Notes: generated by a model from the letters alone, not told the origin. DNA of 64,000 nucleotides from Anodontia alba (GCA_964016985.1 OZ024824.1:43120660-43184659); one strand, 5' to 3'. Positions 47,001 through 57,760 are shown, counted from the first letter of the stretch. Translations and numbers: made by a program.

Positions 47001-50000
47001 TCCCCTTAAGCAAAATTATATTTTCACTTTCAATGAATGAGCCAAATAGTCCCAAAACAATAAGAACATTTGAACATATCAGTCCTTTATCGATGTATGG
47101 GATGACATTTTTAAATTTTTAATTCTCCAAACAAGCATGTAACGATACATACTTGATGCAGTCTCAAAATAATTTGAAAAGAAAAAAAAAACTGAAAACG
47201 CAGGCGGAAACAAAATATAAAATAGCAGATTTGATGCACTTTAGTCTTTTCCTTAGGGGTAATGAAATATTAAAAAAATGCACCGCCTTTGCGCACGCCC
47301 CGCCCCATATTCCCTTCTACTACCTCTCCACGCGGTCGCCTCTTTAACAGTAACTGTAATGGAGTTCTATTTCCACCAGACCATTTGAATTATCAGCACT
47401 AGGGAAGTTCCAGGGGAGATTGCACAACAGAGCGTGCTTGTTTTTTCGCTGCTTGCAGATGATTAATGGGAATATAGTTTGTGACTGATCCGTGTGTACT
47501 TACAGAGTTCCAACACTGCTTCAAATAGGTCGTCCCTTGAATGGTTTTCTGTCTTTGACTGGTATCCAAAGTTATCTTCTCTTGACAAACTTCCATTAGT
47601 TTGGAGGAATGGAGTACTGTTCTGTGGAATTGTCGGTTCTGACTTACAACCGACATCTATGGTGGTTTCCTCATGCAGGCCGTGATGGTCTCGTGGAACA
47701 AATGCATTAGCAATTCTAGAAATATATGTATATCCAATAAGCTAAAGCTGACAGTTTTTAACCCTTGTCATGCTAAAATAAATCGAGATAACATGCCCAC
47801 TTCTAATTGTCAGCCAGTCAGATTCCTTGGTCAAGATTGTTGCTATAAATTCACATGCTGAATCGCAAATATTGCAGTTCCAGATCAGTTGGCTTGAAGA
47901 AGCCAACTGATCTGAGTCTACACTGTTCGAAGAGACAGGGTATATCCGAGTTCAGCAGGACTAGGGTTAAAGTGAATTGGTACTCTTAGTCGATTGTCTG
48001 CAAGGGAGAATTTTTCTGAGTTACTGTTTGATTTCCTGAACATCAATCGCTTCTGAGAAAAGTCTACTCTAGAAGGAACGAATTTGCTTCCAAGGGGTGG
48101 GCAAATTCTTTCCTTTTACAGCAGAGCTGTTTTCAGAAGAGTGGCACCAGAATAGACAGGATTGCTGAAAATGTACCCATTGCTAATCGTGGTTCTTACA
48201 AACAAAAAGCAAATTTCCTCCATTAAAACCTTGATAAGCAGTGTATAAGTATGGTGGCTGGTTTGTGTCATATCGAAACGACTCCACGAGAATTGACAGA
48301 CCTTCAAAATATCGTCTTTTTTCGCTTGTAGTGAGCTGAATCGATCCAATGGCACAAACAAGCCACCATATATGAGACATTGCAAGAAAAATGTGTCTGT
48401 ATTTTACCTGTTAATATACGGGGACCAAGTTGGTAATGTGGTGTTTGTCGGTCAGTAAGTCCTTCGTTCGGTCAAAATAATAGTGATTTTAATTCCCCGC
48501 CCAACGTCGTCGTCCTATTTTAGGCAGATTCTCTACATTTATATTATCGTTCATTGTAAGTATGGAATAAATATGGCATTTACTAGCTCATGTCACAGAA
48601 AAGTTATCGTAATGTTTGTATTATGTGAAAACTGGCATTTTTGTATCTCGGACATGAAACATTCCTGTTCATCATTGCTGCTTATGGCATAGTAATCATC
48701 AACAATAACCGTGAATAAATATACAAATAACTTCTGATCCGATAACACAGTAAAACAATAATAATAATAAAACATTTCATCGTCGTGCAGATTACATTGT
48801 AATTTCCTTTGGGATCATTGAATACCGTATAAGCCGGTGCTAGAGGGCGTGGGGGTGGGGGCGTATACAACCTTGCAAACTACACTTCTGTATATGAAGA
48901 GACAAAATAAAACCGAGATCCTATTTTCTGTCTTTTGTATATTCTTTGTTTCCAAAGGTAACATTTTAGATTTTTATTTAACAATAAGATTTTAACATCA
49001 AAATACAAAAACAAATATTTATATACCTCGAGTAAACCATCTGATAACAATCTGCAAATATTCCTCTACGAGATTGTTTCGATTCATCACCATTTACTAC
49101 AACGGGTTGAGATTTCCGTTCATCTTCTCTTTGGATAATCACATCAATCTAAATTTAGAACATTAAAGGAAAAAGGTCAAGAATAATTCGTTTAGGAACG
49201 ATCAAAGGTGATAGCACAGTGACAACAATCAGTTTAAAGTTGTTTTTTTTTTCGCTTGTTTGTCTGTTGTTGTTGTTTGGGGGTTTCTTGTAGTAATGGT
49301 AGTGTTTTGTTGTCGTTGTTTTGTTGTTTTAATTAAGACATGGGGAATTAAGTGATGGTTGCTGCTGCTGACTGATCTTGCAGTTTTTAACCCTTTTCAA
49401 GCTGAATAAATCAAGATGATACGCCCAGTTCTAATTGTCAGCCTGTCGGATTCCTTGATCCAGAGTGTTGATATAAATTCACATATTGAATCGCAAGCAG
49501 TGCAGATTCAGATCAGTTGGCTTCTGAACTGACCTGGATCTACACTGTTTGCAAAGACACAATATATCCGGGTTCAGCGGTGTTCAGCAGCTGCTCTTGC
49601 AGTCTTCCCACGGTATTTTGAATATAGGGCTAAATTTGCTTTGTTTTTTTATTTGATTTGTGTACCCCAGTGTATAGCAGTATATAGACGCTTTTCAAGT
49701 TTGGTGGTATATTGCTTTTGAGAGTTAAAAAAAACGGAGTGTAAATGGAAATGGTGATCTTGCTCCGATTGCAGCCAATAACAGAGTCTTGGTTGCGACT
49801 GTCTTTCTTTTCAATAATTTTAATTAAAATTCAAAACTTAAATATCATGTGTTGTTTTCAAACTGAATACTGAAATAATATACTGTTATTAAAAGGATGT
49901 TTCCATGTTGACCCTGTTACAGGTCCAAAGGCAATCTTTTTGGCTGGCCGAGGACTTGTAGCAGGGCCAATGTGAAACATCCATTTCATGACATTTTTTA

Positions 50001-53000
50001 TAAATCAACGATTTGTTTTCAACTTTTAAAGCTTTGACAGTCAAGAAAACCGTTTTTAGTACTTTGTTCTTGTTGCTTGCTTCACCACGAAGTTAATTAC
50101 TGATTATTTTATTATTATTATTATTTTAACATTGCTTTATTTGAAAAGATAATCGGAACTGCTGTCTGCAAATGTAGCATCAACATCTGCAGGTATCTTA
50201 TGTACTCGAAGCACCAGAAATAAGAAGTATCACGGAGTTTAATGTCTCATCGATTGGTTAATACTATATAATATTGGTCCGGTGAGTACCGTAAAATATT
50301 GGCACTCCTCGACCCCTCGGTTTTTATCCCCTAAATCCTTGTAACTTTTAGTATTAGTCCTCGTATAAAGCCCGGTGCCATATAATATTTTGACTCGCCT
50401 ATTATGACCCGGGTCATAATATTATGACTCGCGGGTCAATATATTACTGTAATATTTTGACCCGCCCCATAATATTTTGACCCGCCAGACTATCTTTCTT
50501 AAGTAATAATATAACACATGTAGAATGGATTCATTTATTAAAAGAGCATAAAAAATAATGTGCAGAAAATAATCCATCCACTTTAATTCTTGAGGGTGGT
50601 TTGGGGGATGGGGTCAAAACATTATACCATAATATATTGACCCGCCCCTGACCTTGACTAGGCCATAATAATACATTGCTAGAAATAATGTGAAATAGTT
50701 CCTTTTACCATGAAACTTAAAAAAAAAGCATTTGCATCAAATGACGTCCTATTTCACTTTTTGATGGATGGGAGTGTGTGTGTGCGGGGGGGGGGGGGGG
50801 GGGGGGGGGGGGGGAGGGGGAGCGGGGGTCAAAATATTATACCATACTATATTGACACGCTCCTGGATTAGAACAGACACTCATAAATGATCGCTGAAAA
50901 TAATGTAAAATAGTTCCTTTCATCACGGAATTGAAAAATACATTTTCACGGAATGACATCCCCTTTGACTTTTTTATGTAGGTTTGGCTGAGCAGGGGGA
51001 AGGGGCGGGGTGGGGAGTCAAAATATTATACCATAATATATTGATCCACCCTGACCTTCACCTGGCAATCATAATATATTGCTAAAATAATGTGAAATGG
51101 TTCATTTTAACATGAAAACCTAAACAAAATCATGTAATAAAATGACGTCCTATTTGACATTTGAGAGGTGGGTGGGGGGTCAAAATATTATACCATAATA
51201 TATTGACCCGCCTCCGGATTTGAACAGGCAATCATGATCGCCGTAAATAATGTGAAATCGTTCATTTTATCATGAACACTCAAAAAACGCATTTTCATGG
51301 AGTGACCTCTCCTTTGACTGTTTAATGTAGGTTGGGCTGGGGGTAGGTGGGGGGGGGTCAAAATATTATACCATAATATATTGACCCGCCCTTGAATTTG
51401 ACCCGGCAATTTCACATTGTTTACAGTGATCATTTATGATTGCCTGTTCAAATCCAGGGCAGGTCAATATATTATGGTATAATATTTTGACACCACCCTC
51501 TACCCTGCCCACCTCCTACCACCTCCTAATCAAAGAGTAATAGGGGATGCCATTCCATGAAAGTAACCACCCCTGACTTTCACCTGGCAATCATAATACA
51601 TTGCTAAAATAATGTGAAATGATTCATTTTATCATGAAAAACCTAAAACAAAATCATGTAAATAAAATTGCCATTACATGAAAATGTATTTTGCAAGTCT
51701 TCATGATAAAAGTAACCATTTCACATTGTTTACAGAGATCATTTATGATTGCCTGTTCAAATCCAGGGGCGGGTCTCAATATATTATGGTAATATATTTT
51801 AACCCCCCNNNNNNNNNNNNNNNNNNNNNNNNNNNNNNNNNNNNNNNNNNNNNNNNNNNNNNNNNNNNNNNNNNNNNNNNNNNNNNNNNNNNNNNNNNNN
51901 NNNNNNNNNNNNNNNNNNNNNNNNNNNNNNNNNNNNNNNNNNNNNNNNNNNNNNNNNNNNNNNNNNNNNNNNNNNNNNNNNNNNNNNNNNNNNNNNNNNN
52001 NNNNNNNNGTCAATATATTATGGTATAATATTTTGACCCTCTTCCTACCCCTCAAAAATGGTTAAAATGAACCATTTCGCATTATTTCTAGCAATCTATT
52101 ATGATTGTCTGGTCAAAGTAGGGATGGGTCAATATATTATGGTATAATATTTTGACCCACCCCCCTTTCGTCCTTCCCTCACCAGCCCACCCCAGAGAGA
52201 AAAAAGTCAGAGAGGACGTCATTCTATGAAAATACGTTTTTCAGGTTTTCGCGATAAATGAACTATTAAAATCTTTTTACAGCGACCATTTATGATTGCC
52301 TGTTCAAATCCAGGGGCGGGTCAGTATATTATGGTATATATTTTGACCCCTCCCCCCTCCACTTCCCACCCTTCAAAAAGTGAAATAGGATGTCATTTTA
52401 TGAAAATGCTTTTTTTAAGGTTTTCATGATAAAACGAACTTCACATTATTTCTAGCAATTTAATACCATTGCCTGGTCAAAGCCAGGGGCGGGTCAATAT
52501 ATTATGGTATAATATTTTGACCCCCACCCCAAACCCTCTCTCAAAAAAAAAAAAAAAAAAAAAGTGGACGGATTACTGTCAGAACATTATTTTTTATGCT
52601 ATTTAATAAATGAATCCCTTCTATATGTGTTATATCATTCCTTAAGAAAGATAGTCGGGTGGGTCAATATATTATAGCAATTTTCTGACTTGTGGGTCAA
52701 AGTATTATCTGGTCGGCCTCGGTGGCTCAGTTGGATGCGCCGTCCGACTGGAGACCAGGAGGTCGCGGGTTCAGCCCCCCACCGAGGTCGGCAACATTCT
52801 TTCGTGGAGATTGATCATGAAATATTTTCTACGGTCATTCTCTCCCTTCCGCTGATTCAAGAAGGGCAGTTGTCAGTTTCTGGCGAAAGAATGTGCACAA
52901 TACTGGTTAACCGCTTAGAGGACTAAGCCTGCCCAGTAAATGTGTGGTTAGGTAAACTGACCGCGCTCGACATGACCCTATTGGGTTGACTGGGCCGTAA

Positions 53001-54178
53001 AACCTCAATGCAAACAAAAACAAAATATCTGACACCGGGTCAAAACCGTAATCATACTAAACATTGCATTGGCATGATGTAGGCTGTTTGTCATGGACAT
53101 AAAAGAACAATGATTACCTAGTTGATTAATGATTCTTAGTATTGTGACAGTCTGGCCTCAACATAAAGAGTAGACCCAGAGCAGATGCCTCAGAACGCTG
53201 CATCTGACCAGGATCTACAATTAGTTCCAGTTATTCAACAGTTATTAGATACATTAGCAGGCAGTAAAATTGACTTGCTCAAAGTTTACGACAAGTATGG
53301 TAAGGAGTTCAGGTGTCCCAATATTTAGGGTAAATACGGTAATTTTATGACAAGTATGGTTAGAGGTTCAGGTGTCCCAATATTTAGGGTAAATACGGTA
53401 ATTTTAGGACAATTATGGTAAGGAGTTCAGGTGTCCCAATATTTTGGGTAAATATGGTAATTCAGGGACAAGTATGGTAAGTTCATGTGTCCCAATATTT
53501 AGGTTAAATGCGGTAATTTTATGCCAATTACATATATGACGCAACGTGATATAAAGTACCTTTGACATATATACATCCCCACAATCTGATCAGATCATCG
53601 CTGGTCTCTTTGTGAATAGCCAGGAATACAAGTATTCTACAAGCGGAGAGCAAATATTGATTTCACTGCGCGGGATGCTCGGTCTGATTTGAGTCTTCGC
53701 TAAGTGTACATGTCATAAGGTCTAAGGTTACGTCTCATTTAGGTTTCACTGTTTTTCCTTCTTCCAATATGTTTACAAAAAAAAAAAACAAAGTATTCTC
53801 TTTTCAAAGAACAAACATCCAGACTGATTTCGTTTTATCTAATACGTTAAAGAAAAAACAAAACTACACCACTTACGTGTACAAAACGACTACATTTATA
53901 CAAGTTTGCAACAAATATGTTCTGTTACATGGCAATTAATGATCAAATATGACCATACACGCAGATAGAGAAAGGAAGAAAGAAGGAAAGAAAGAAAGAA
54001 AGAAAGAAAAAGAAAGAAAGAAAGAAAGAGAAAATATTACCTACAGCAGTGCAAAGCGGTCGCTTCAGAAACTGATATAATTGCGATTTATATAAAATAT
54101 TTAGAAATTTACCTTCTTCTGTTTCGAAGAATTATTTCTCCTTCTCTTTTTCTTCTTTTTACGCTTATTTTCCGACAT
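42699..54178 (-). CDS. Protein kinase gene, six-exon model, 978 residues
   Basis: Exons on the - strand: 54178-54113, 49148-49027, 48396-48200, 47689-47504, 45950-44079, 43192-42699. Total 2937 bases, 978 codons plus stop, and every junction keeps phase (0, 2, 1, 1, 1). The last two exons and their junction are firm; the first four are inferred from donors, acceptors and phase, and the acceptor at 47689 is the weakest. Residues 1-22 are Lys/Arg-rich. About 62-85 hold a hydrophobic stretch (HIFLAMSHIWWLVCAIG). 205-740 is a large region I do not recognise. About 742-978 is a protein kinase domain: G-loop GGFGDIF 744-750, Lys764 in VIIKK, Glu777, HNDIKADN with Asp860, Lys862 and Asn865, DFG at 881, APE 910-912. 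The usual HRD Arg is Asn. Substrate unknown; a serine/threonine kinase is likely from IKADN. Introns are full of hairpins, and intron 1 includes an assembly gap. Confidence 0.6.
43256..43437. repeat. Foldback hairpin, CAGCAGACGAC family, copy 6
   Basis: Lies in the last intron of the kinase gene. GAAAATAGGCTTTGTCATTT and the inverse GGCAAAGCCTATTTTCTAGG, ending TTTGTCGTCTGCTGAATTAG. Confidence 0.8.
43981..44040. repeat. (CT)30 microsatellite
   Basis: 60 bases of uninterrupted CT, in the last kinase intron, 39 bases from the 5' splice site. On the transcribed strand it is a GA tract. Confidence 0.98.
44079..45950 (-). CDS. Kinase gene, large exon (unknown region plus kinase N-lobe)
   Basis: The exon ends at TCTAAAG|GTAAGA (44079/44078). 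Its 5' side is AAACAG|GCAAACC (45950); the first ATG inside is at 45909, but the frame is open back to the acceptor and joins the exon upstream in phase, so that ATG is probably internal. It encodes about 520 residues of unrecognised sequence, including a cysteine cluster FFFCPCYVCLYL and a long polar segment (DPEVTNDQQKHDRQSV...), then the kinase N-lobe with GGFGDIFQACL, VIIKKVKN and ETKIQTYL. The open frame continues only four codons past the donor. Confidence 0.9.
45951..47503. other. Kinase intron 4; repeats only
   Basis: Contains the segment 45990-46085 related to 29760-29890, and a hairpin at 46838-46915 (GGGATCTACTCTAACAAGGA / TTTCCTTTTAGAGTAGATCC). No exon seen. Confidence 0.5.
47504..47689 (-). 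CDS. Kinase gene, candidate exon 4
   Basis: Ends at GAACTCT|GTAAGT (47504), a strong donor in phase 1, which completes TGC with the next exon. Reads HHGLHEETTIDVGCKSEP, then ...REDNFGYQSKTENHS and RDDLFEAVLEL. The 5' boundary (GTTCCACGAG|ACCATC) was chosen for phase only. The open frame extends further upstream to about 47745. Confidence 0.55.
47750..47965. repeat. 215-bp dispersed repeat with terminal hairpin, copy 1
   Basis: Shares GCAGTTTTTAACCC..., TTCTAATTGTCAGCC, GATTCCTTG, CACAT.TTGAATCGCAA and the hairpin CAGATCAGTTGGCTT with 49375-49590. Both copies lie in introns of the kinase gene. Confidence 0.8.
48055..48125. repeat. Hairpin TCTACTCTAAAAGGAAAGAA family, copy 3
   Basis: AGTCTACTCTAGAAGGAACG and the inverse AAATTCTTTCCTTTTACAGC, in kinase intron 3. 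Confidence 0.6.
48200..48396 (-). CDS. Kinase gene, candidate exon 3
   Basis: From AAAATACAG|ACACAT (48396) to TTTGTTT|GTAAGAACC (48200). Reads HIFLAMSHIWWLVCAIGS, a hydrophobic stretch, then LTTSEKRRYFEGLSILVESF and ...TAYQGFNGGNLLFV. The phase joins exon 2 at an Arg codon. The pyrimidine tract before the acceptor is poor, but TATTAAC offers a branch site. Confidence 0.6.
48480..49026. other. Kinase intron 2; no gene seen
   Basis: AT-rich, with one GT-rich stretch on + at 48841-48866. Confidence 0.45.
49027..49148 (-). CDS. Kinase gene, candidate exon 2
   Basis: From TAAATTTAG|ATTGATG (49148) to TACTCGAG|GTATAT (49027). 40 codons plus two bases: IDVIIQREDERKSQPVVVNG then DESKQSRRGIFADCYQMVYS. 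Confidence 0.6.
49375..49590. repeat. 215-bp dispersed repeat with terminal hairpin, copy 2
   Basis: See 47750-47965. The hairpin here is CAGATCAGTTGGCTTCTGAA / CTGACCTGGATCTACACTG. Confidence 0.8.
49591..50276. other. Kinase intron 1; no gene seen
   Basis: A pair CATGTTGACCCTGTTACAGG / TAGCAGGGCCAATGTGAAAC at about 49900-49980 forms a loose inverted repeat. Otherwise AT-rich. Confidence 0.4.
51809..52008. other. Assembly gap (200 N)
   Basis: Exactly 200 unknown bases, a conventional gap size rather than a measured one. It sits inside the right half of an inverted array, where assembly would be expected to fail. Any open frame crossing it is meaningless. Confidence 0.99.
52713..53025 (+). 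mobile_element. tRNA-derived SINE
   Basis: Head GGCCTCGGTGGCTCAGTTGG with a slightly mutated B box (GGTTCAGCCCC). The body is complete to GGCCGTAAAACCTCAATGCA and an A-rich tail. Short TATCTG matches on both sides may be a remnant target duplication. Confidence 0.9.
53285..53525. repeat. Tandem repeat, unit about 58 bp, 4 copies
   Basis: GACAAGTATGGTAAGGAGTT, CAGGTGTCCCAATATTTAGG and GTAAATACGGTAATTTT recur four times. Lies in kinase intron 1. Confidence 0.88.
53526..54112. other. Kinase intron 1, with a (GAAA)n tract
   Basis: 53967-54033 is a GAAA/GGAA-type microsatellite. The rest is AT-rich. Confidence 0.7.
54113..54178 (-). CDS. Kinase gene, candidate first coding exon
   Basis: ATG at 54178 with 22 codons rich in Lys and Arg (MSENKRKKKKKRRRNNSSKQ then KK), ending in AAG|GTAAAT, phase 0, matching exon 2. 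The frame is open upstream but only from a GTG, so this ATG is the likely start. The basic stretch could be a nuclear localisation signal or simply low complexity. Confidence 0.5.
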
Positions 54179-54330
54179 GTCTCGGTATAGGCGTCGACGA
54201 AATCGGAATAAATAGTCTGGACAATTATTATGCGTGTAACCTCGCAAAATAATCACAGTTGACTGCCTTAACAACGGAAGCACGTCACCGACGTCGCAAC
54301 GTTGACAACGTCACGAACGCTGACCGCAGT
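54179..54330 (-). promoter_or_regulatory. Possible promoter of the kinase gene
   Basis: The stretch upstream of the proposed ATG is locally CpG-rich and contains GACGTCGGTGACGTGC and CGTGACGTTGTC, CRE-like TGACGT cores, in an otherwise CpG-poor area. No TATA box is evident. Confidence 0.35.
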
Positions 54331-54654
54331 TAAATTGTGTTGTTCCGTAACTCATCGGCCAGTTCCGTCATTTTTACATCGGCCGATATGTGTACAACTT
54401 GGAATTACGCCTTGTAAGAAGACTTTAACGGTTAAGCACACTAGGATGCCGATTAGCAGAATTCAATTAAGACATTCTGTGAGAGTGATAAGGCATCTTC
54501 AACATTAACAAATAAAATGATCACGCGCACAACAAAACCTACAATAAGATCAGCCTGAACAGCAAAGATTCGGATCAGCCTGTACGTGCACCCAGTATGA
54601 CAAAGGTTCTCATTTATCCATCTTTGGATAGCGCGGACGCTGTAGAAGGTGCAT

Positions 54655-54722
54655 GCGATCAGCGAAGACTGATCAGACTGCGCGCATACGCAGGGTGATC
54701 TGAGTCTTCGATGATCACACAT
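54655..54722. repeat. Hairpin GCGATCAGCGAAGACTG family, copy 2
   Basis: TGCGATCAGCGAAGACTGAT ... GCGCGCATACGCAGGGTGAT ... TGAGTCTTCGATGATCACA. Same arms as 34345-34400. Confidence 0.7.
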
Positions 54723-55145
54723 CTTATTGTAGGTTTTGTCGTGCGCTTTGTCATCAATTATACATTACATTAATCATATTTTGGAGCAAGGCCGGCCTGC
54801 CAAATACCTTGGTATCTAAAACCCCCACAATCGCTGAACGCTAAAATACCTGACTCAAAATACTAAACCTAACTTTATGTTTGGTGTTTATGTTGGGTGC
54901 TTTTATTTATGTATTTACATATTACGTTAGATTTATATGTTAGGTTTATGTTCGATTATATTCAGGTTAGATTATTAAAGTATTCACAATTTTTTACTCC
55001 TACTTTTTACATTTGGGTCAACATACATCAGAAATTAAGTTATCGGAAACAAACTCTTGTTTCCAGTTTTTGTTTGTTATTGTTCTTGTTTTATTTCTTG
55101 CTGGAAGTTGGCTCTGACTCATAAAGAAATCAATCTACTGCATAT
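54723..55145. other. No gene seen
   Basis: AT-rich, with repeated TTTATGTTAGGTTTATGTT-like motifs around 54870-54970. Confidence 0.45.
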
Positions 55146-56060
55146 TGCAAATATGAGCCTACTGGGTTTATTTGGTCTTGGAAAGTTTTAGCAGGGACAG
55201 TCATCACAATATGCCTATATAATTTTGGCCCCCTTAAACCCCACTTTTATATAGTAAAACTGGGGTTTAGAGGGGTATACATTATTTTTCTTTTTCTGCT
55301 CAAAAACATAGATTGTGGGTACTCGTTAGAACCGCCTCGCCGAGGCGGTTCTAACGAGTACCCACGATCTACGTTTTGACCAAAATTATGAAAAATATTA
55401 GTTTTTGTATCTGAAAATTTTGAGTTTTTGGAGGTGAAATTTTCTATATATTTGAATAGGCGTGTTTTCGTAATGTTTGGTTTGGGGCCGTTTCGTCTGT
55501 AATTCGTAAATGTATTTTTTTATATATCTTATACTGCATCTTACATATATATGAGCCTATTGGGCCTATAAATTTGGTCTGGGACAGTTTCAGTAGGGAC
55601 AATTTTGGTCTGGGGCCGTTTCGTCTGTGATTCGTAAATGTATTTTTATACATCTTTTACTGCATCTTACATATATGAGCTTCATCACGAAAACATGCCT
55701 ATATAAATTTGACCCTCTAAAACCCCACTTTTATATAGTAAAACTGGGGTTTACAGGGGTATACCTTATTTTTCTTATTTCTGCTCAAAAACATAGATTG
55801 TAGGTACTCGTTAGAACCGCCTCGCCGAGGCGGTTCTAACGAGTATCCACAATCTATGTTTTGAGCAGAAACATGAAAAATATCAGAATTTTTTTATCTG
55901 AACATTTTCATTTTTTGGTGGTAAAATTATCAATATATTTGAATAGGCATGTTTTCGTAATGATTGGGCCTATTTGGTCAGGGACAGTTTAAGTAGGGAC
56001 AGTTTTGGTCTGGGACGGCCCTATCGTCTGTAATTCGTAAATGCATTTTGTTTTCATATC
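55146..56060. repeat. Tandem duplication, unit about 480 bp, each with a perfect-core hairpin
   Basis: Both copies contain GCCTATATAA..., ACCCCACTTTTATATAGTAA then AACTGGGGTTTA and, at 55298-55380 and 55782-55868, a hairpin with core GTTAGAACCGCCTCG|CGAGGCGGTTCTAAC flanked by inverted ACATAGATTGTGGGTACTC. These are the best examples of the GGTTCTAAYGAG hairpin family. Confidence 0.85.
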
Positions 56061-56577
56061 TTATCATTTGCTGTTCAAATGTATATAGTATATATTAAAT
56101 ATTTGAATTTACTCATCCAAGTACCTTTTTAAACTATTTTATCCTAATGGATGGTGAAAACATACAGGTGGCAAACTCACAAGTACCGTAAACGTACATT
56201 GTATAGGTAGAGAAACATCTTGTGCGAAAATGTATGCAGTGCAAAACTCTACAGACGGCGAACTTGTAAGTCACGAAACCCCTGTAGCCATTTGAACATT
56301 TGAGTCTGAGGTCAACATATCAACATATCTGTTCTTCTTAAATGTTCTGGGTCTACATTCAAAGCAGCCATAAAAGGAGGCGCAATATTCTCATTCTAAT
56401 GGATTTCTAATGTTAACATCCTCAAACGAGTGATCATTTCGGCCTGTTTCAATAGATTTGTTTCGGTTTTGTCCGTTTGTGTAAGATTAAAGCAACGATG
56501 AGTAAAAGTAACCGTCTTGTATCCAAACAAAAATGTATAAATTATATACAGAAATTATCTTTTATAGTCGTTTTTAT
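56061..56577. other. No gene seen
   Basis: Unremarkable non-coding sequence. Confidence 0.45.
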
Positions 56578-57760
56578 GCCCCCGCCATTTTCAATGTGGG
56601 GCATATAGTATCACCGCTGTCCGTACGTACGTCCGTCCGTCCGTCCCGTACTTCACACAAATGGTTTCCGTGCGATATCTTTTGAAAGGATTGGTGTATT
56701 GGATTGAAATTCTATACACAGGTATATAACCATAAAATATAGGTCAAGTTCGATTAAGGGTAAAATCCACCAATTATTTTGGGAGTTATGGCCCTTTTTC
56801 AACTTTGAAAAATGGTTTCCCTTGCGATATCTTTTGAAAGGATTGGTGTATTGTATTGAAATTTTATACACAGGTACATGTATATAATCATAAAATGTAG
56901 GTCAAGTTTGATTTAAAATCCACCTATTATTTTTGGGAGTTATGGCCTTTTTTCAACTTTGAAAAAATGGTTTTCATTCCATAACTTTTGAAAAGATTAG
57001 TGTATTGGATTCATATTTTATACACAAGCATATAATTATAAAATATAGGTCAAGTTTGATTTAGGGTAAAATCCCCCAATTATTTTTGGAGTTACGCCCT
57101 TGTTCAATGTTGAAAAAATAGTTGAAAAATGGTTTCCGTTCAATATCTTTTGAAAAGATAAGTGTATTGTATTCAAATTTTATACACAGGTATATAATCA
57201 TAAAATGTAGATCAAATTCGGTTTAGGGTAAAATCCACTAATTATTTTGGGAGTAATGGACCCTTTTCAACTGTGAAAAATGGTTTCCATTCAATAACTT
57301 TTGAAAAGAATAGTGAATTGGATTCATATTTTATGCACAAGCATATAATTATTAAATATAGGTCAAGTTTGATTTATTAAATATAGGTCAAGTTTGATTT
57401 AGGGTAAAATCCACCAATTATTTTTGGAGTTATGGCCCTTTTTCAACGTTGAAAAATAGTTTCAGTTTGACATCTTTTGAAAACATTAATGTATTGAATT
57501 CGTATTTAACACACAGGTATATAATCATAAAATAGAGGTCAAGTTCCAATAAGGGTAAAATCAACACATTTTTATGGGAGTTATGGTCCTTTTTCACCTT
57601 CAAAAGAAGTTTTCCTTCCGATAGTTTTTTTTTTTTAAAAAGATTTATTTGTGTATTGGATTCGTATTTTATACACAGGTATATAATCATAAAATATGGT
57701 CAAGTTCGATTTAGGGTAAAATCTGCCAATTATTATGAGACTTATGGCCCTTTTTTCAAC
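56578..57760. mobile_element. Tandem-array element, unit about 150-175 bp, about 7 copies
   Basis: Starts with a small hairpin CCCCGCCATTTTCAATGTGGGGC then CCGTACGTACGTCCGTCCG. The marker ATGGTTTCC.TTCGATATCTTTT recurs at about 56661, 56811, 56968, 57129, 57280, 57457 and 57605. Each unit has ACACAGGTATATAATCATAA and GGAGTTATGGCCCTTTTTC. Confidence 0.82.

Larger units (their letters stand above)
50277..53040. mobile_element. Large foldback with TCAATATATTATGGTATAAT arms and an assembly gap
   Basis: Units of about 190-250 bp carry GTCAAAATATTATACCATAA then TATATTGACCCGCC, plus ATCATAAATGATCGC-like and TGACGTCCTATTT sequences. Units read one way from 50480 to about 51420 and the opposite way from about 51430 to 52700. 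The outermost arms match too: AGACTATCTTTCTTAAGTAA (50491) with the inverse TTCCTTAAGAAAGATAGTC (about 52640). A run of about 35 G lies at 50787-50825. A SINE is inserted near the right end (52713), splitting the terminal GGGTCAA sequence. Confidence 0.75.

Noticed and set aside
51654..52055. Open frames of 116 and 133 codons
   Set aside because: They run through the 200 N gap and an inverted array.
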